A DNA stretch of 64,000 bases from Thiorhodospira sibirica ATCC 700588. Lineage in GTDB: Bacteria > Pseudomonadota > Gammaproteobacteria > Ectothiorhodospirales > Ectothiorhodospiraceae. The stretch spans positions 1,103,591 through 1,167,590 of the forward strand of contig NZ_MU255056.1 in the NCBI RefSeq assembly GCF_000227725.2. Reading direction: 5' to 3'. Shown one piece after another: positions 45,682-55,009 of this stretch. The first letter of the stretch is position 1. The number at the start of each line of letters is the position of its first letter. Both the position numbers and the translations under genes were made by a program. Under the pieces are notes generated by a model. The model was not told the DNA's origin. It saw only the letters and a program-made list of their open reading frames with translations, and made no database searches.

Positions 45682-46677
45682 ATGCTTGAAATATTCAATT
45701 ATCTGGCGGACCGTCTGGTTTATGAGCTGATCGGTTTGGCCCCTGAAACCGCGCTAGGCAGTGCCGCGAGTTTTTTTGTCGCCAGTGTCAGCAAAATCTT
45801 TGTCCTGCTGGTGGTGCTGATTTATGTGCTGGCATGGCTGCGCGCCTCGCTGAATCTGGAGCGGGTGCGCGGCTACATCGCCGGCAAGCACCGGCTGACG
45901 GGGTATTTTTTGGGCGCCGGCTTTGGCGCTGTCACGCCATTTTGCTCCTGCTCCAGTGTGCCGGTATTTATTGGCTTTACCTCGGCACGCATCCCTATTG
46001 GGGTCACCATGTCCTTTTTGCTCACCTCACCGATGATCAATGAGGTGGCGGTGGTATTGCTATGGGGCTTGCTCGGCTGGCAAATGACCCTGTTGTATAT
46101 CGTCGTGGGCTTGAGTATTGGGATTTTAGGCGGTGCGCTCCTCGATGCCTTGCGCGCCGAGCGGTATTTACAACCCTTTTTGGCCAAGGCCTATGCCGAG
46201 GGTGCGATGACCGATGCCCGCACCGAGAGCAAACGCCTGAGCCTGCGTGACCGTCACGACTTTGCCCGCGACGAGACCCTGGGGATTTTGCGTCGCGTGT
46301 GGATCTGGGTGTTTATCGGTGTTGGCCTGGGCGCGGTATTGTATGGCTATGTGCCGGATGATTGGGTAGAGCGTCACCTGATGGACGGAGCCTGGTGGCA
46401 GGTGCCGCTGGCCGTGCTGCTGGGGATTCCGCTGTATACTAACGTCACCGGGATTGTTCCGGTGATGGAAAGCCTGCTGCTCAAAGGCGTGCCGATCGGC
46501 ACCACGCTGGCGTTTTGCATGAGTACCGTGGCCGCCAGTTTCCCGGAATTTATGCTGCTCAAACAGGTGATGCAATGGCGTTTACTGGCGCTGATTTTTG
46601 TGCTGCTCCTGCTGGCCTTTACCTTGGTCGGCTGGCTGCTCAACGCCTTGGCACCACTATTGTTTGTGGGTTTGTAG
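45682..46677 (+). CDS. permease, DUF318/ArsP-like family
   Basis: 331 residues with eight or so membrane helices in two halves. The conserved TPFCSCSSVPVFIGFTSARI and the repeated TSPMINEVAV / TVAASFPEFMLL pattern identify the family. Members export organic arsenicals in some bacteria; other substrates are unknown. A thioredoxin-like gene follows after 25 bases. The gap of 142 bases after the hydrogenase contains no clear terminator. Confidence 0.88.
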   Translation: MLEIFNYLADRLVYELIGLAPETALGSAASFFVASVSKIFVLLVVLIYVLAWLRASLNLERVRGYIAGKHRLTGYFLGAGFGAVTPFCSCSSVPVFIGFTSARIPIGVTMSFLLTSPMINEVAVVLLWGLLGWQMTLLYIVVGLSIGILGGALLDALRAERYLQPFLAKAYAEGAMTDARTESKRLSLRDRHDFARDETLGILRRVWIWVFIGVGLGAVLYGYVPDDWVERHLMDGAWWQVPLAVLLGIPLYTNVTGIVPVMESLLLKGVPIGTTLAFCMSTVAASFPEFMLLKQVMQWRLLALIFVLLLLAFTLVGWLLNALAPLLFVGL

Positions 46678-46702
46678 TTACAGCGTTTTTTTGGAGATCG
46701 TC

Positions 46703-46939
46703 ATGAAACAAATTAAAGTGTTAGGCAGCGGCTGTGCGCGCTGCGCAGATACCGCCAAGCTGATTGAAGCCACCGCCGAACGTTTGGGTGTGGCCGTGCA
46801 AGTGGTCAAGGAAACCAATCCACAGGCTTTGGTGACCTATCGGGTCATGTCCACGCCTGCGGTCGTCATTGATGAAACCCTGGTACACAGCGGTTCAATG
46901 CCCAAGACCGAACACATCGAAGGCTGGCTGCAAAGCTAG
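46703..46939 (+). CDS. thioredoxin-like small redox protein
   Basis: 78 residues, thioredoxin fold without the usual N-terminal helix. The active site is CARC (VLGSGCARCADTAKLIEAT), then the cis-Pro segment MSTPAVVIDETLVHSG. Such proteins are often encoded beside DUF318 permeases. TTGGAG precedes the ATG. The upstream part of the open frame (from 46598) overlaps the permease and is not used. Confidence 0.88.
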   Translation: MKQIKVLGSGCARCADTAKLIEATAERLGVAVQVVKETNPQALVTYRVMSTPAVVIDETLVHSGSMPKTEHIEGWLQS

Positions 46940-47163
46940 AGACGCTGCACACGGACCGTAAGCGAACGCTGATAGTCATTGCCTTGCAGGCCATGACTGG
47001 CAAATATGTTTGATTGCCGGGTCAATAGCTTATTTCATCAGTTTGCGCGGGAAACCCCGGCCGCAAGGCCAAGGAGGGATAGCGCGGCTTGCGAAGCAAG
47101 CCTCCCGCTCCCGCGCTCCTTTCTATGTTGAGGTTTTACACAGTGCGCTATCGCGTGTAATGT

Positions 47164-47965
47164 ATGGATATGGACATCAAACGCGCCTACCGCTTCCGGT
47201 TCTATCCAACGCCCGCGCAGGAACAAACCCTTGCCCGGACGTTCGGTTGTGTGCGTTTTGCTTACAACCACATGCTGCGGCTGCGTACGGATGCGTGGTT
47301 CAAGGACCAAAAGCGCGTCGGCTATCACGAGACCTCCGCACGACTGACCGAGTTGAAGAAGACGCCAGAACATGCATGGCTCAACGAAGTCAGCAGCGTC
47401 CCGGTACAGCAGGCGTTACGCCATTTGCAAACGGCGTTCGCCAACTTTTTTGCCAAGCGTGCCGGGTATCCCGCGTTCAAGCGCAAGGACGGCTTGCAGT
47501 CAGCGGAATACACGACGAGCGCCTTCAAAGACGTGGCGGCACCTTCCAGGTGCCGCTGAAAACCAAGCGAACGCAAGATGCGTCCGCCACGTGCGCTCAA
47601 CCCGGTTGATCAACGAAAAGCAAGTGATCGCCGTCGAGACGCTGGCCGTGAGCCACCTGCAGAAGAACCGCTGTCTGGCGAAGTCCATCAGTGATGCAGG
47701 CTGGTCGGAGTTTGTCCGGCAGTTAACGTACAAGGCGCAATGGTGTGGGCGAATGCTGGTGGGTATCGACCGCTGGTATCCGTCGAGCAAACGCTGCTCG
47801 GAGTGTGGACACACCGTAGCGAAAATGCCGCTGTCTGTCCGAGATTGGGTCTGCCCGGAATGTGGTAGTATCCACGACCGCGATGTGAATGCAGCGCGCA
47901 ATGTGTTAACCGCCGGGCTGGCGGGGGTAGTCTGCACAGAGAACGTAAGTCCCGTGTTGCTGTAA
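47164..47965 (+). pseudogene. tnpB pseudogene in element copy 2
   Basis: First frame 47164-47559 is intact from MDMDIKRAYRFRFYPTPAQE through CVRFAYNHMLRLRTDAWF to YTTSAFK. A family A alpha repeat at 47531-47592 then introduces a stop. The 3' part continues in another frame with the RuvC-II Glu, zinc finger and RuvC-III Asp (NEKQVIAVETLAVSHLQKN, CSECGHTVAK, DRDVNAARNVL). The RuvC-I Asp region and part of the barrel are absent. It lacks the extra C and the TAG stop of copy 1. Confidence 0.88.
47531..47592. repeat. family A (alpha) repeat inside tnpB, copy 2
   Basis: Identical to 21446-21507 over 62 bases, including the outer stem ACGTGGCGG / CCGCCACGT. Confidence 0.85.
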
Positions 47966-48070
47966 AGCGGCATCGGCTGGTCTCGTTGAAACAGAAAGTC
48001 CTGATCGTGAGGTTAGGAATCCCCGTCCTTTAGGGCGGGGTGGATGTCAACGCGTATAATCCGACTTAAT

Positions 48071-48084
48071 CTAGGTGTAATCTC
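48071..48084 (-). repeat. 14-mer repeat variant
   Basis: CTAGGTGTAATCTC, the reverse complement of GAGCTTACACCTAG with one mismatch, 21 bases after the right end of element copy 2 and 86 bases before gpmI. Confidence 0.6.
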
Positions 48085-48169
48085 TGCTCGGGGACGGACG
48101 ATGTGTATGTATGCACGCCAAAGCCCCGACCTGTCTGTTTAATCTCTCATCCTCGGAGTCTGCATCTTT

Positions 48170-49705
48170 ATGCCTTTTGCCGCCCGCCCACCGCGTACCC
48201 CCACCATACTGATCATTATGGATGGCTTTGGGGTTAATCCCGCCAAGCACAATAATGCCATCTATGCCGCCAACACCCCGCGTCTGGATACTTATTTTGC
48301 CCATCATGTGCATACCCTGCTCGATTGCGCTGGTCATGCCGTGGGTCTGCCCGAAGGGCAGATGGGCAATTCCGAGGTCGGTCATCTGACCCTGGGCTGT
48401 GGCAGCATCGTGCGTCAGGATCTGGTGCGCATTGATGACGCCATTGAAAACGGCGAATTCGCGCAAAATGCGGCGCTGGTGCAGGCCATTGAGGCGGCCA
48501 AGGCCAAGCAGCGCCCGCTGCATTTGATCGGCCTGGTCTCGGAAGGGGGCGTACACAGTCACACCCGCCATCTCAAGGCACTGCTGGCGCTGTGCGGGGC
48601 GCATCAGGTCACGCCCATGCTGCATGTGATCACTGACGGGCGGGATACTGCGCCCAAATCTGCCGGCACTTCCTTGCAGGGAATTGCCAAGGATCTGGCG
48701 GCGGTGGGTGGACAGGTGGCCACCTTGAGTGGCCGGTACTATGCCATGGATCGGGATCAGCGCTGGGAGCGTACCGAAAAAGCCTTTAATGCGCTGGTGG
48801 ATGGCGAAGGTGCGGTCTTTGAGGATGTCTTGGTCGCCCTGGACCATGCCTATAATGCTGGTGAAACGGATGAATTCATCACCCCGCGCATTCTCTGCCC
48901 TGAAGGCCGGATGCAGAACGATGATGAGGTGATTTTCTTTAATTTTCGCAATGACCGGCCGCGCCAGTTGACCCAGGCACTGACCCAGGCCGCCTTTACA
49001 GGCTTTGCACGCGGGGCTTTTCAGGGTTTGCGCGTGACGACGCTGACCCAATATGACCCGAACTATGGCCTGCCGGTCGCCTTTATGCCGGATCGTCCGG
49101 GTGTCACCCTGGCCGAAATCATCAGTCAGGCCGGGGTGGCGCAGTTTCATTGTGCCGAGACGGAAAAATATGCTCACGTCACCTTCTTCTTCAACGGCGG
49201 CAAGGAAGACCCCTTCGCCGGCGAGGCGCGGGTAATGGTGCCCTCTCCCAAGGTAGCCACCTATGACCTCCAGCCAGAGATGAGCGCCGTTGAGGTTGCC
49301 GATGCGGTGGTGGAGGCCATCCAGGCAGAGCAATACGGCTTTATCATCGTCAACTTTGCCAACGGCGATATGGTCGGCCATACGGCGGTGCGAGAAGCGG
49401 TCATCAAAGCGGTGGAGGCGCTGGATGAGGCGGTCGGGCGCGTGCTGGATGCGGCCCAGGCCAAAGGCTATGCGGTCATTCTCACCGCCGATCATGGCAA
49501 CTGCGAGGAATTGATCGACCCGCTCACCGGCGAGCCACACACCCAGCACAGCATGTATCCGGTGCCCTGCCTGATCATCGACCAAAGCCCGTGGCGCCTG
49601 CGTACCGGCGCGGGACTGAGCGCCATTGCCCCGACGGTGTTGCAACTGATGGGGATTGCGCAGCCAGAAAGCATGCAAGGCCGCAGCCTGTTGCTTGATC
49701 CATAA
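48170..49705 (+). CDS. gpmI: cofactor-independent phosphoglycerate mutase
   Basis: Interconverts 3- and 2-phosphoglycerate with two Mn ions, 511 residues, full length. The metal-binding start is ILIIMDGFGVNPAKHNNAIY. The phospho-serine S68 is in GQMGNSEVGHLTLG. Later metal ligands are NFANGDMVGHTAV and LTADHGNCEEL. The start follows CTCGGAGTC. A large open frame on the other strand is a shadow of this gene. Confidence 0.97.
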   Translation: MPFAARPPRTPTILIIMDGFGVNPAKHNNAIYAANTPRLDTYFAHHVHTLLDCAGHAVGLPEGQMGNSEVGHLTLGCGSIVRQDLVRIDDAIENGEFAQNAALVQAIEAAKAKQRPLHLIGLVSEGGVHSHTRHLKALLALCGAHQVTPMLHVITDGRDTAPKSAGTSLQGIAKDLAAVGGQVATLSGRYYAMDRDQRWERTEKAFNALVDGEGAVFEDVLVALDHAYNAGETDEFITPRILCPEGRMQNDDEVIFFNFRNDRPRQLTQALTQAAFTGFARGAFQGLRVTTLTQYDPNYGLPVAFMPDRPGVTLAEIISQAGVAQFHCAETEKYAHVTFFFNGGKEDPFAGEARVMVPSPKVATYDLQPEMSAVEVADAVVEAIQAEQYGFIIVNFANGDMVGHTAVREAVIKAVEALDEAVGRVLDAAQAKGYAVILTADHGNCEELIDPLTGEPHTQHSMYPVPCLIIDQSPWRLRTGAGLSAIAPTVLQLMGIAQPESMQGRSLLLDP

Positions 49706-49728
49706 ACACCCGCGCAGGGATAACGATC

Positions 49729-50256
49729 ATGCGTTGGCACTGCGTTGAGCGACGGCACTATCTCGCTGTGTGGCTGTTGCTGGGCTATCTGGGGACGGCG
49801 GCCTTATATCTACATCTGGCCAGGGCCAGCGAATCGCCCAGCCCCTTGCACGGCATCACCTTACAGATCGGCGAACATCGCCTGTTTGCCGAACTCGCCG
49901 ATACGCCACAGACCCGCGCCCAGGGCCTGATGTGGCGCACAAAATTACCCCCGGATCACGGCATGTTATTTGTCTGGCCAGAACCGATGGCGGTGTCGAT
50001 GTGGATGAAAAACACTGTATTACCTTTGTCGGTGGCCTTTATTGATGCCCACGGACAGATCATCAATATCGCAGACATGGAACCGCTCACCACCACCTCC
50101 CATCATGCCAGCGCCCCGGCACAATATGCGCTGGAAATGATGCAGGGCTGGTTTGCCGAGCGGGGCATTGGCCCCGGCGATGCGGTGTATCCCCTCACGA
50201 CCTTCACCGATTCTGATGATCCCTTGCGCCATCCTGCGGAGATGTCATGGCCTTGA
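49729..50256 (+). CDS. DUF192 family exported protein
   Basis: 175 residues. An N-terminal hydrophobic segment (LAVWLLLGYLGTAALYLHLA) acts as a signal or anchor. The DUF192 domain has AELADTPQTRAQGLMWRTKL, GMLFVWPEPMAVSMWMKNT and PLSVAFIDAHGQI. The function of the family is unknown. It overlaps the next gene by 10 bases, which suggests cotranslation. Confidence 0.88.
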   Translation: MRWHCVERRHYLAVWLLLGYLGTAALYLHLARASESPSPLHGITLQIGEHRLFAELADTPQTRAQGLMWRTKLPPDHGMLFVWPEPMAVSMWMKNTVLPLSVAFIDAHGQIINIADMEPLTTTSHHASAPAQYALEMMQGWFAERGIGPGDAVYPLTTFTDSDDPLRHPAEMSWP

Positions 50257-51587
50257 ATCATATCCTCATCGTTGAAGACGAAGCGGTGATCCGGCGGGCC
50301 TTGCGCCGCCTGCTGGAACGCGAAGGCTATCGCATCACCGAGGCCGACAGTCTGGCGCAGGCGCGCAGCCTGACACCGCAAGCGCAGTTTGCCTTGCTCA
50401 TCTGCGATCTGCGTCTGCCCGATGGTGAAGGTGTATCATTGATTGCGGATTATCCAAACACCCCGGTCTTGATCATGACCAGCTACGCCAGCGTGCGCTC
50501 AGCGGTGGAAGCGATGAAACAGGGCGCGGCCGACTATATCGCCAAGCCCTTTGATCATGAAGAAATGCTGCTGTTGGTCGCACGGCTGCTCAAGCAACAT
50601 GACCTGGAACAGGAAAACGCCCGCCTGCGCTCCGATCTGGGGCAAGCCTATCCCGTGGAAGGCATTATTCACCGCTCACCGGCGATGCGCGGCATCTGCG
50701 AAACCTTGAGCAAAGTCGCCCCCACCGATGCCACCGTCCTGATTCGCGGCGAATCCGGCACCGGTAAAGAACTGGTTGCCCGCGCCATTCACACCAAAAG
50801 CCACCGCGCCAAGGCACCGATCATCGCCGTCAACTGCGCCGCGATCCCGGAAAACCTGCTGGAATCTGAACTCTTCGGCCATGAAAAAGGCGCCTTCACC
50901 GGAGCCTTGCAAACCCGCGAAGGACTGATCGAAGCGGCGGAAGGCGGCACCCTGTTTCTCGATGAAATCGGCGAACTCACCCCGGCGGCGCAATCGCGCC
51001 TGCTGCGCGTCTTGCAGGATGGCGAGATTCGCCGCGTCGGCGCCACCCGCAACCGGCGCGTAGATGTGCGCCTGCTCGCCGCCACCCATCGTGACCTGGA
51101 GAGCATGGTCAAAGAGCGCAGCTTTCGCGAAGACCTGTATTACCGGCTTAAAGTCATGGAGATTCATATCCCCCCCTTGCGCGAACGTGGCGAGGATATC
51201 CCCCTGCTGGCGGAATTTTTACTGAGCAAGGCCTGCCAGCGCCTGAAACGTCCGTCCGTCCGCTTCAGCCAGGCTGCACTCAACGCCATGCAACGCCACC
51301 GGTGGCCGGGCAATGTGCGAGAACTGGAAAACTGCATCGAACGGGCAGTAATTTTATGCGACAGCGCCGAGATTCAATGCGAACATCTCGGCATCGCCGC
51401 CGCCGAAAAACCCAGCAGCGTCGCCACCGACCTCAGCCTGGATGACTATTTCAAACGCTTTGTCATGGAAAATCAGACGCAGATGACCGAAACCGAACTG
51501 GCCAAACGCTTAGGCATCAGCCGCAAAGCCTTATGGGAACGCCGCATCCGCATGGACCTCCCCCGCCCCGGCAGCGCCCGGTCATAA
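50247..51587 (+). CDS. sigma-54-dependent response regulator (NtrC family)
   Basis: 446 residues in three parts: receiver (acidic pair in ILIVEDEAV, acceptor in ICDLRLPDGEG, K in AKPF), AAA+ domain (Walker A GESGTGKELVARAIH, sigma-54 loop GAFTGA, RWPGNVRELENCIERA) and a C-terminal Fis-type helix-turn-helix (LAKRLGISRKALWERR). It should activate sigma-54 promoters when phosphorylated. No partner kinase is adjacent. The targets are unknown. Confidence 0.93.
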   Translation: MALNHILIVEDEAVIRRALRRLLEREGYRITEADSLAQARSLTPQAQFALLICDLRLPDGEGVSLIADYPNTPVLIMTSYASVRSAVEAMKQGAADYIAKPFDHEEMLLLVARLLKQHDLEQENARLRSDLGQAYPVEGIIHRSPAMRGICETLSKVAPTDATVLIRGESGTGKELVARAIHTKSHRAKAPIIAVNCAAIPENLLESELFGHEKGAFTGALQTREGLIEAAEGGTLFLDEIGELTPAAQSRLLRVLQDGEIRRVGATRNRRVDVRLLAATHRDLESMVKERSFREDLYYRLKVMEIHIPPLRERGEDIPLLAEFLLSKACQRLKRPSVRFSQAALNAMQRHRWPGNVRELENCIERAVILCDSAEIQCEHLGIAAAEKPSSVATDLSLDDYFKRFVMENQTQMTETELAKRLGISRKALWERRIRMDLPRPGSARS

Positions 51588-51799
51588 ACGCCCCGCTGGG
51601 AGCGCGAAGGACGGTTTTGCGTTATGATGGCTAAGGCCGTCCTGACCGTTCCTCGCCAAAGGCAGGGGCGGAATATGCGCCGCACTTGTTTAACCCACAC
51701 ACGACAAACGGAGGACGCGAACAGGGCTGCGTGATCATGCAAGGCACGATGCGGCTGCCCTCTCCGGCATCAATGTCGGGGTTTTTCGCGGAGATGCAG

Positions 51800-52066
51800 A
51801 TGAAAGTAACCGTTGATATTGAAGCCAAGCCTGAAGAATTGCGAGTATTTATGGGCTTTCCTGATGTGCGCCCCTTGCAAGATGAGCTGATGGCGCGGAT
51901 GCGTGATCAGTATCTGGAAATGCAGGACCCTGAATCCATGGCCTTGTTAATGCAGAAGATGGTGATGGGCGGGATGCAAACCGCCACGACGATGGAGAAA
52001 TTTTTCTGGGAGGCGTTTCGGCAGCAATCCGAAATGATGACCGGAAGCAAGAATAAGGATAAATAA
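51800..52066 (+). CDS. DUF6489-like small protein
   Basis: 88 residues from ATG 51800 (MKVTVDIEAKPEELRVFMGF, PDVRPLQDELMARMRDQYLE). The frame is open to 51686, but GCGGAG just upstream and family similarity favour this start. The C-terminal half is helical and Met/Gln-rich. Function unknown. It converges on htpG across a large hairpin. Confidence 0.75.
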   Translation: MKVTVDIEAKPEELRVFMGFPDVRPLQDELMARMRDQYLEMQDPESMALLMQKMVMGGMQTATTMEKFFWEAFRQQSEMMTGSKNKDK

Positions 52067-52067
52067 A

Positions 52068-52129
52068 GTAAACAGCATCAGCCCCGACGCGCCGAGTAAG
52101 GCTCGGTTCACCGGGGCTGATGCGTTTAC
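52068..52129. terminator. large hairpin between convergent genes
   Basis: GTAAAC-A-GCATCAGCCCCG pairs with CGGGGCTGATGC-GTTTAC (18 bp, one bulge). A second stem CCGAG/CTCGG lies inside. It begins one base after the DUF6489 stop and could end transcription from both sides; it lacks a clear T-run on either strand. Confidence 0.55.
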
Positions 52130-52130
52130 T

Positions 52131-52155
52131 GGAGCGCGCAGCTTCAGCTGCGCAT
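52131..52155. repeat. family B-type short hairpin
   Basis: GGAGCGCGCAGCT-TC-AGCTGCGCAT, lying 21 bases beyond the htpG stop; same pattern as 28613-28638. Confidence 0.55.
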
Positions 52156-52176
52156 CAAACATCCCTGTTTAGCCGT

Positions 52177-54072
52177 TTAGAAAATCAGCTGATTCAGGCG
52201 GCGTACAAACTGGGCGGGGTCTTCCAGTTGTCCGCCTTCGGCTAAAACCGCCTGTTCAAACAAGACCAGCCCCCACTCCTTGAAGCGCTCGCTGTCTGAC
52301 TCAGCGCGCAGGCGCTCGACAAAACGGTGGCGCGGGTTGACTTCCAAAATGGGCTTATTACCGCCGATCTGGTGACCAGCCTGTTTCAGCAACTGCTGCA
52401 TATACAAGGCCATATCCTGCTCAGAGAGCACGATGCAGGCGGGTGAATCCACCAGTCGATGCGACACGCGCACATCTTCGACGCGCTCGCCCAACACTTC
52501 TTTCAATCGCACCAGCACGTCCTTGGCCTCTTCCTCGGCGGCCTTGGCGGCTTGTTTTTCGTCTTCGCTTTCCAGATCACCCAGATCCAGCGCGCCCTTG
52601 GCCACCGATTGCAGGGACTTGCCCTCAAAGTCGTGCAGATGCGAAACCAGCCATTCATCCACCCGATCCGACAGTAATAAAACCTCCAGGCCATGCTTGC
52701 GGAAGGTTTCCAGATGCGGGCTGTGGCGGGCGGCGGCATGGGACTCGGCGGTGATGTAATAAATCGCCTTCTGGCCTTCTTTCATGCGGGCAATATAGTC
52801 CGCCAGCGAGACCGTTTGCTGTTCGCTATCGCTGTGGGTGCTGGCAAAGCGCAATAATTTGGCAATGGCCTCGCGATTGCTGTAATCCTCCGCCGGACCT
52901 TCCTTGAGTACCCGTCCAAAGGCATCCCAGAAACCCTGATATTTTTCGGGGTTTTGTTCGGCCATATCCTGCAGATGGGCCAGCACCTTTTTCACCGATC
53001 CGCCGCGAATGCTGTCGATCAGGCGGTTATTTTGCAAAATCTCGCGGGAAATGTTCAGCGGCAGATCGTTGGAATCCACCACTCCGCGCACAAAGCGCAA
53101 ATACGCGGGCATCAGGTGTTCGGCCTCGTCCATGATGAACACCCGCTGCACATAGAGCTTGATGCCCTTGCGGGTATCGCGGTCCCACAAATCAAAGGGC
53201 GCCCGGGCGGGGATATAAAACAGGGTGGTGTATTCCTGTTTGCCTTCTACCCGGTTATGCAACCAGCTCAAAGGGTCTTCAAAATCATGCGCGACGTGCT
53301 TGTAAAATTCGCGGTATTCCTCATCGCTAATTTCGCTTTTGGCGCGTGTCCATAAAGCCGAGGCACGATTAACCGTTTCCCATTCTGGGGCATTGCTCTG
53401 CTCATCAGCCTCATCGCCGTGGCGCTGCGCGGGCATCATGATCGGCAGCGGGATATGGTCAGAATAGCGGGTGATGATATGGCGCAAACGCCAGGCATCT
53501 AAAAATTCGTCTTCGCCCTCTTTAAGATGAAGGACAATCTCGGTGCCCCGTGCGGCGCGCTCGATGGTCTCTACGCTGAAATCCCCTGAGCCATCGGATT
53601 CCCAGCGTACCCCGTGCTCTGCGCCCATGCCTGCGCGGCGCGTGCTCAGGGTGACTTTTTGGGCGACGATGAAGGAGGAATAAAAGCCCACGCCAAACTG
53701 ACCGATCATGTGGGCATCTTGTTTTTGATCCCCGCTGAGGCGGGATAAAAATTCGCGGGTGCCTGATTTGGCAATGGTGCCGATATTTTGTATCACCTCT
53801 TCACGGCTCATGCCGATGCCGTTATCGCAGATGGTGATGGTGCGAGCGGTGGGATCAAAACTGACCTCAATGTGCATCTGCGACTGGCCTTCCAGCAGGG
53901 CATCATCGGCCAGTGATTCAAAGCGTAGCTTGTCGCAGGCGTCGGCGGCATTGGAAATCAGCTCGCGCAAAAAGATCTCTTTGTTGGAGTACAGCGCATG
54001 AATCATCAGGTGCAGCAATTGGCTGACCTCGGTCTGGAAACGCAGGGTTTCCTTATGGGCATCTACACTCAT
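52177..54072 (-). CDS. htpG: HtpG chaperone (bacterial Hsp90)
   Basis: ATP-dependent chaperone of 631 residues. ATP-binding motifs lie near the N-terminus: [44 protein letters not shown]. The middle domain has [14 protein letters not shown]. The ATG at 54072 is preferred to a TTG one codon earlier. The upstream gap 54073-54236 carries no clear heat-shock promoter that I can defend. Confidence 0.97.
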   Translation of the reverse strand: MSVDAHKETLRFQTEVSQLLHLMIHALYSNKEIFLRELISNAADACDKLRFESLADDALLEGQSQMHIEVSFDPTARTITICDNGIGMSREEVIQNIGTIAKSGTREFLSRLSGDQKQDAHMIGQFGVGFYSSFIVAQKVTLSTRRAGMGAEHGVRWESDGSGDFSVETIERAARGTEIVLHLKEGEDEFLDAWRLRHIITRYSDHIPLPIMMPAQRHGDEADEQSNAPEWETVNRASALWTRAKSEISDEEYREFYKHVAHDFEDPLSWLHNRVEGKQEYTTLFYIPARAPFDLWDRDTRKGIKLYVQRVFIMDEAEHLMPAYLRFVRGVVDSNDLPLNISREILQNNRLIDSIRGGSVKKVLAHLQDMAEQNPEKYQGFWDAFGRVLKEGPAEDYSNREAIAKLLRFASTHSDSEQQTVSLADYIARMKEGQKAIYYITAESHAAARHSPHLETFRKHGLEVLLLSDRVDEWLVSHLHDFEGKSLQSVAKGALDLGDLESEDEKQAAKAAEEEAKDVLVRLKEVLGERVEDVRVSHRLVDSPACIVLSEQDMALYMQQLLKQAGHQIGGNKPILEVNPRHRFVERLRAESDSERFKEWGLVLFEQAVLAEGGQLEDPAQFVRRLNQLIF

Positions 54073-54198
54073 CAAAACACTCCAAAGTTAGGCTTGGCGG
54101 ATTCGTTAAGCTCCCTTGATAAGGGCAGAGGCGCAGGATTTCAAGCCCAGAGCGCAGATGATATCGCGACGTGGGATAGTTTCCTGGTGTCACTTGGA

Positions 54199-54212
54199 TA
54201 GCTTACACCTAG
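54199..54212 (+). repeat. 14-mer repeat variant
   Basis: TAGCTTACACCTAG, 13 of 14 bases of the repeat, immediately left of family A sequence. Confidence 0.6.
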
Positions 54213-54319
54213 GCAAACGCAAGATGCGTCCGCCATGTGGCGGCATCATCTTGATGCCGCTCCAAAAAAATGCGACGGGTACCGACGTGCATCGCAGCAG
54301 GCAGGGAAGCCGCCGCCAC
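54213..54319. repeat. family A repeats: half alpha plus divergent beta unit
   Basis: 54213-54235 matches the right half of the alpha unit (AACGCAAGATGCGTCCGCC). 54237-54319 is a beta-like unit with the stem GTGGCGG/CCGCCAC and the hairpin GGCATCA-TCT-TGATGCC, but with a longer second hairpin (TGCGA...TCGCA). It lies between htpG and the next convergent-side gene. Confidence 0.7.
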
Positions 54320-54328
54320 ACGGCAGTT

Positions 54329-54922
54329 TTACGCCTGCAGCAAAGCCTCCAGCGCCTTGATATCGGCGCCTTTCATCGGGCGGCCATCCACCGGGCTGGG
54401 AGGGGGTTGGCGCATGGCTTTAAGCGGTAGCACAATGGCTTCAATGTCTACGCCATTGCCGCCAAAACACAGGCTGGGGTAAGACACATAACCCTGGGCG
54501 TGACGGATGCGGCGTTCATCGCTATGCCAGTGAATGCCGCGATCATGCAGATAGAAAATCACCTCTTCTACGCTGTCACTAAACAGATGCAAAGTCACCT
54601 CATCACGACCATTGACAATGCCGCTGAGCACCGGCCCCACCAGGCGCGGGGCAAAGGGTTTGAGCAGATACATGGCCTGGAGCGCATTTTCACGCAGATG
54701 GCGCAGGTGTTGTTGGGTGTGTTCATCCTCAAACAGGCTCTGGCGTTCCAGTACCGCCGCCTCAATTTCCGTATTGCGTGGCAGATTGCGGGTTTGTTCC
54801 GCGCCCAGACGTTCGGCGGCCTTGCGCTTGGCCAGACGGTAGTCCTTAACCCCTTCATCAAGAATGATGCGTGCCGCCTCCTCGGTAATCAATTGGCGGA
54901 CTCGAAGATCATTGACAGACAT
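54329..54922 (-). CDS. conserved hypothetical protein, nucleotidyltransferase-like
   Basis: 197 residues. The helical N-terminal half has DYRLAKRKAAERLGAEQTRN. The second half, PFAPRLVGPVLSGIVNGRDE then VTLHLFSDSVEEVIFYLHDR, recalls minimal nucleotidyltransferase folds (a G-S/G-V-L pattern then a hydrophobic-acid strand). The usual paired acidic residues are not clear, so activity is doubtful. I recall similar proteins in gammaproteobacteria but no function. Confidence 0.7.
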   Translation of the reverse strand: MSVNDLRVRQLITEEAARIILDEGVKDYRLAKRKAAERLGAEQTRNLPRNTEIEAAVLERQSLFEDEHTQQHLRHLRENALQAMYLLKPFAPRLVGPVLSGIVNGRDEVTLHLFSDSVEEVIFYLHDRGIHWHSDERRIRHAQGYVSYPSLCFGGNGVDIEAIVLPLKAMRQPPPSPVDGRPMKGADIKALEALLQA

Positions 54923-55009
54923 TATCGTGCATCACTTTATTGTCGTTTTTATAGGCGGGTGTAGCATGGGCTTGCCTCAAGGCAGACACGCCGGGTACGC
55001 GCTCCGTGC

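Larger units (their letters stand above)
47035..48050 (+). mobile_element. defective IS605/IS1341-type element, copy 2
   Basis: 1016 bp, nearly identical to 20949-21998. The left-end hairpin GGCTTGC-GAA-GCAAGCC is perfect here (47086-47102). The right end has the plain hairpin CCCCGTCCTTTAGGGCGGGG (48021-48040), then ends ATGTCAA. Flanks differ from copy 1, which fixes both ends. It carries a broken tnpB and no tnpA. It sits between the thioredoxin-like gene and gpmI. Confidence 0.88.

Noticed and set aside
48071-49678. 535-codon open frame on the reverse strand opposite gpmI
   Set aside because: It is the mirror of a high-GC gene with strong family motifs on the forward strand; the product is His/Gly-rich with no family pattern.
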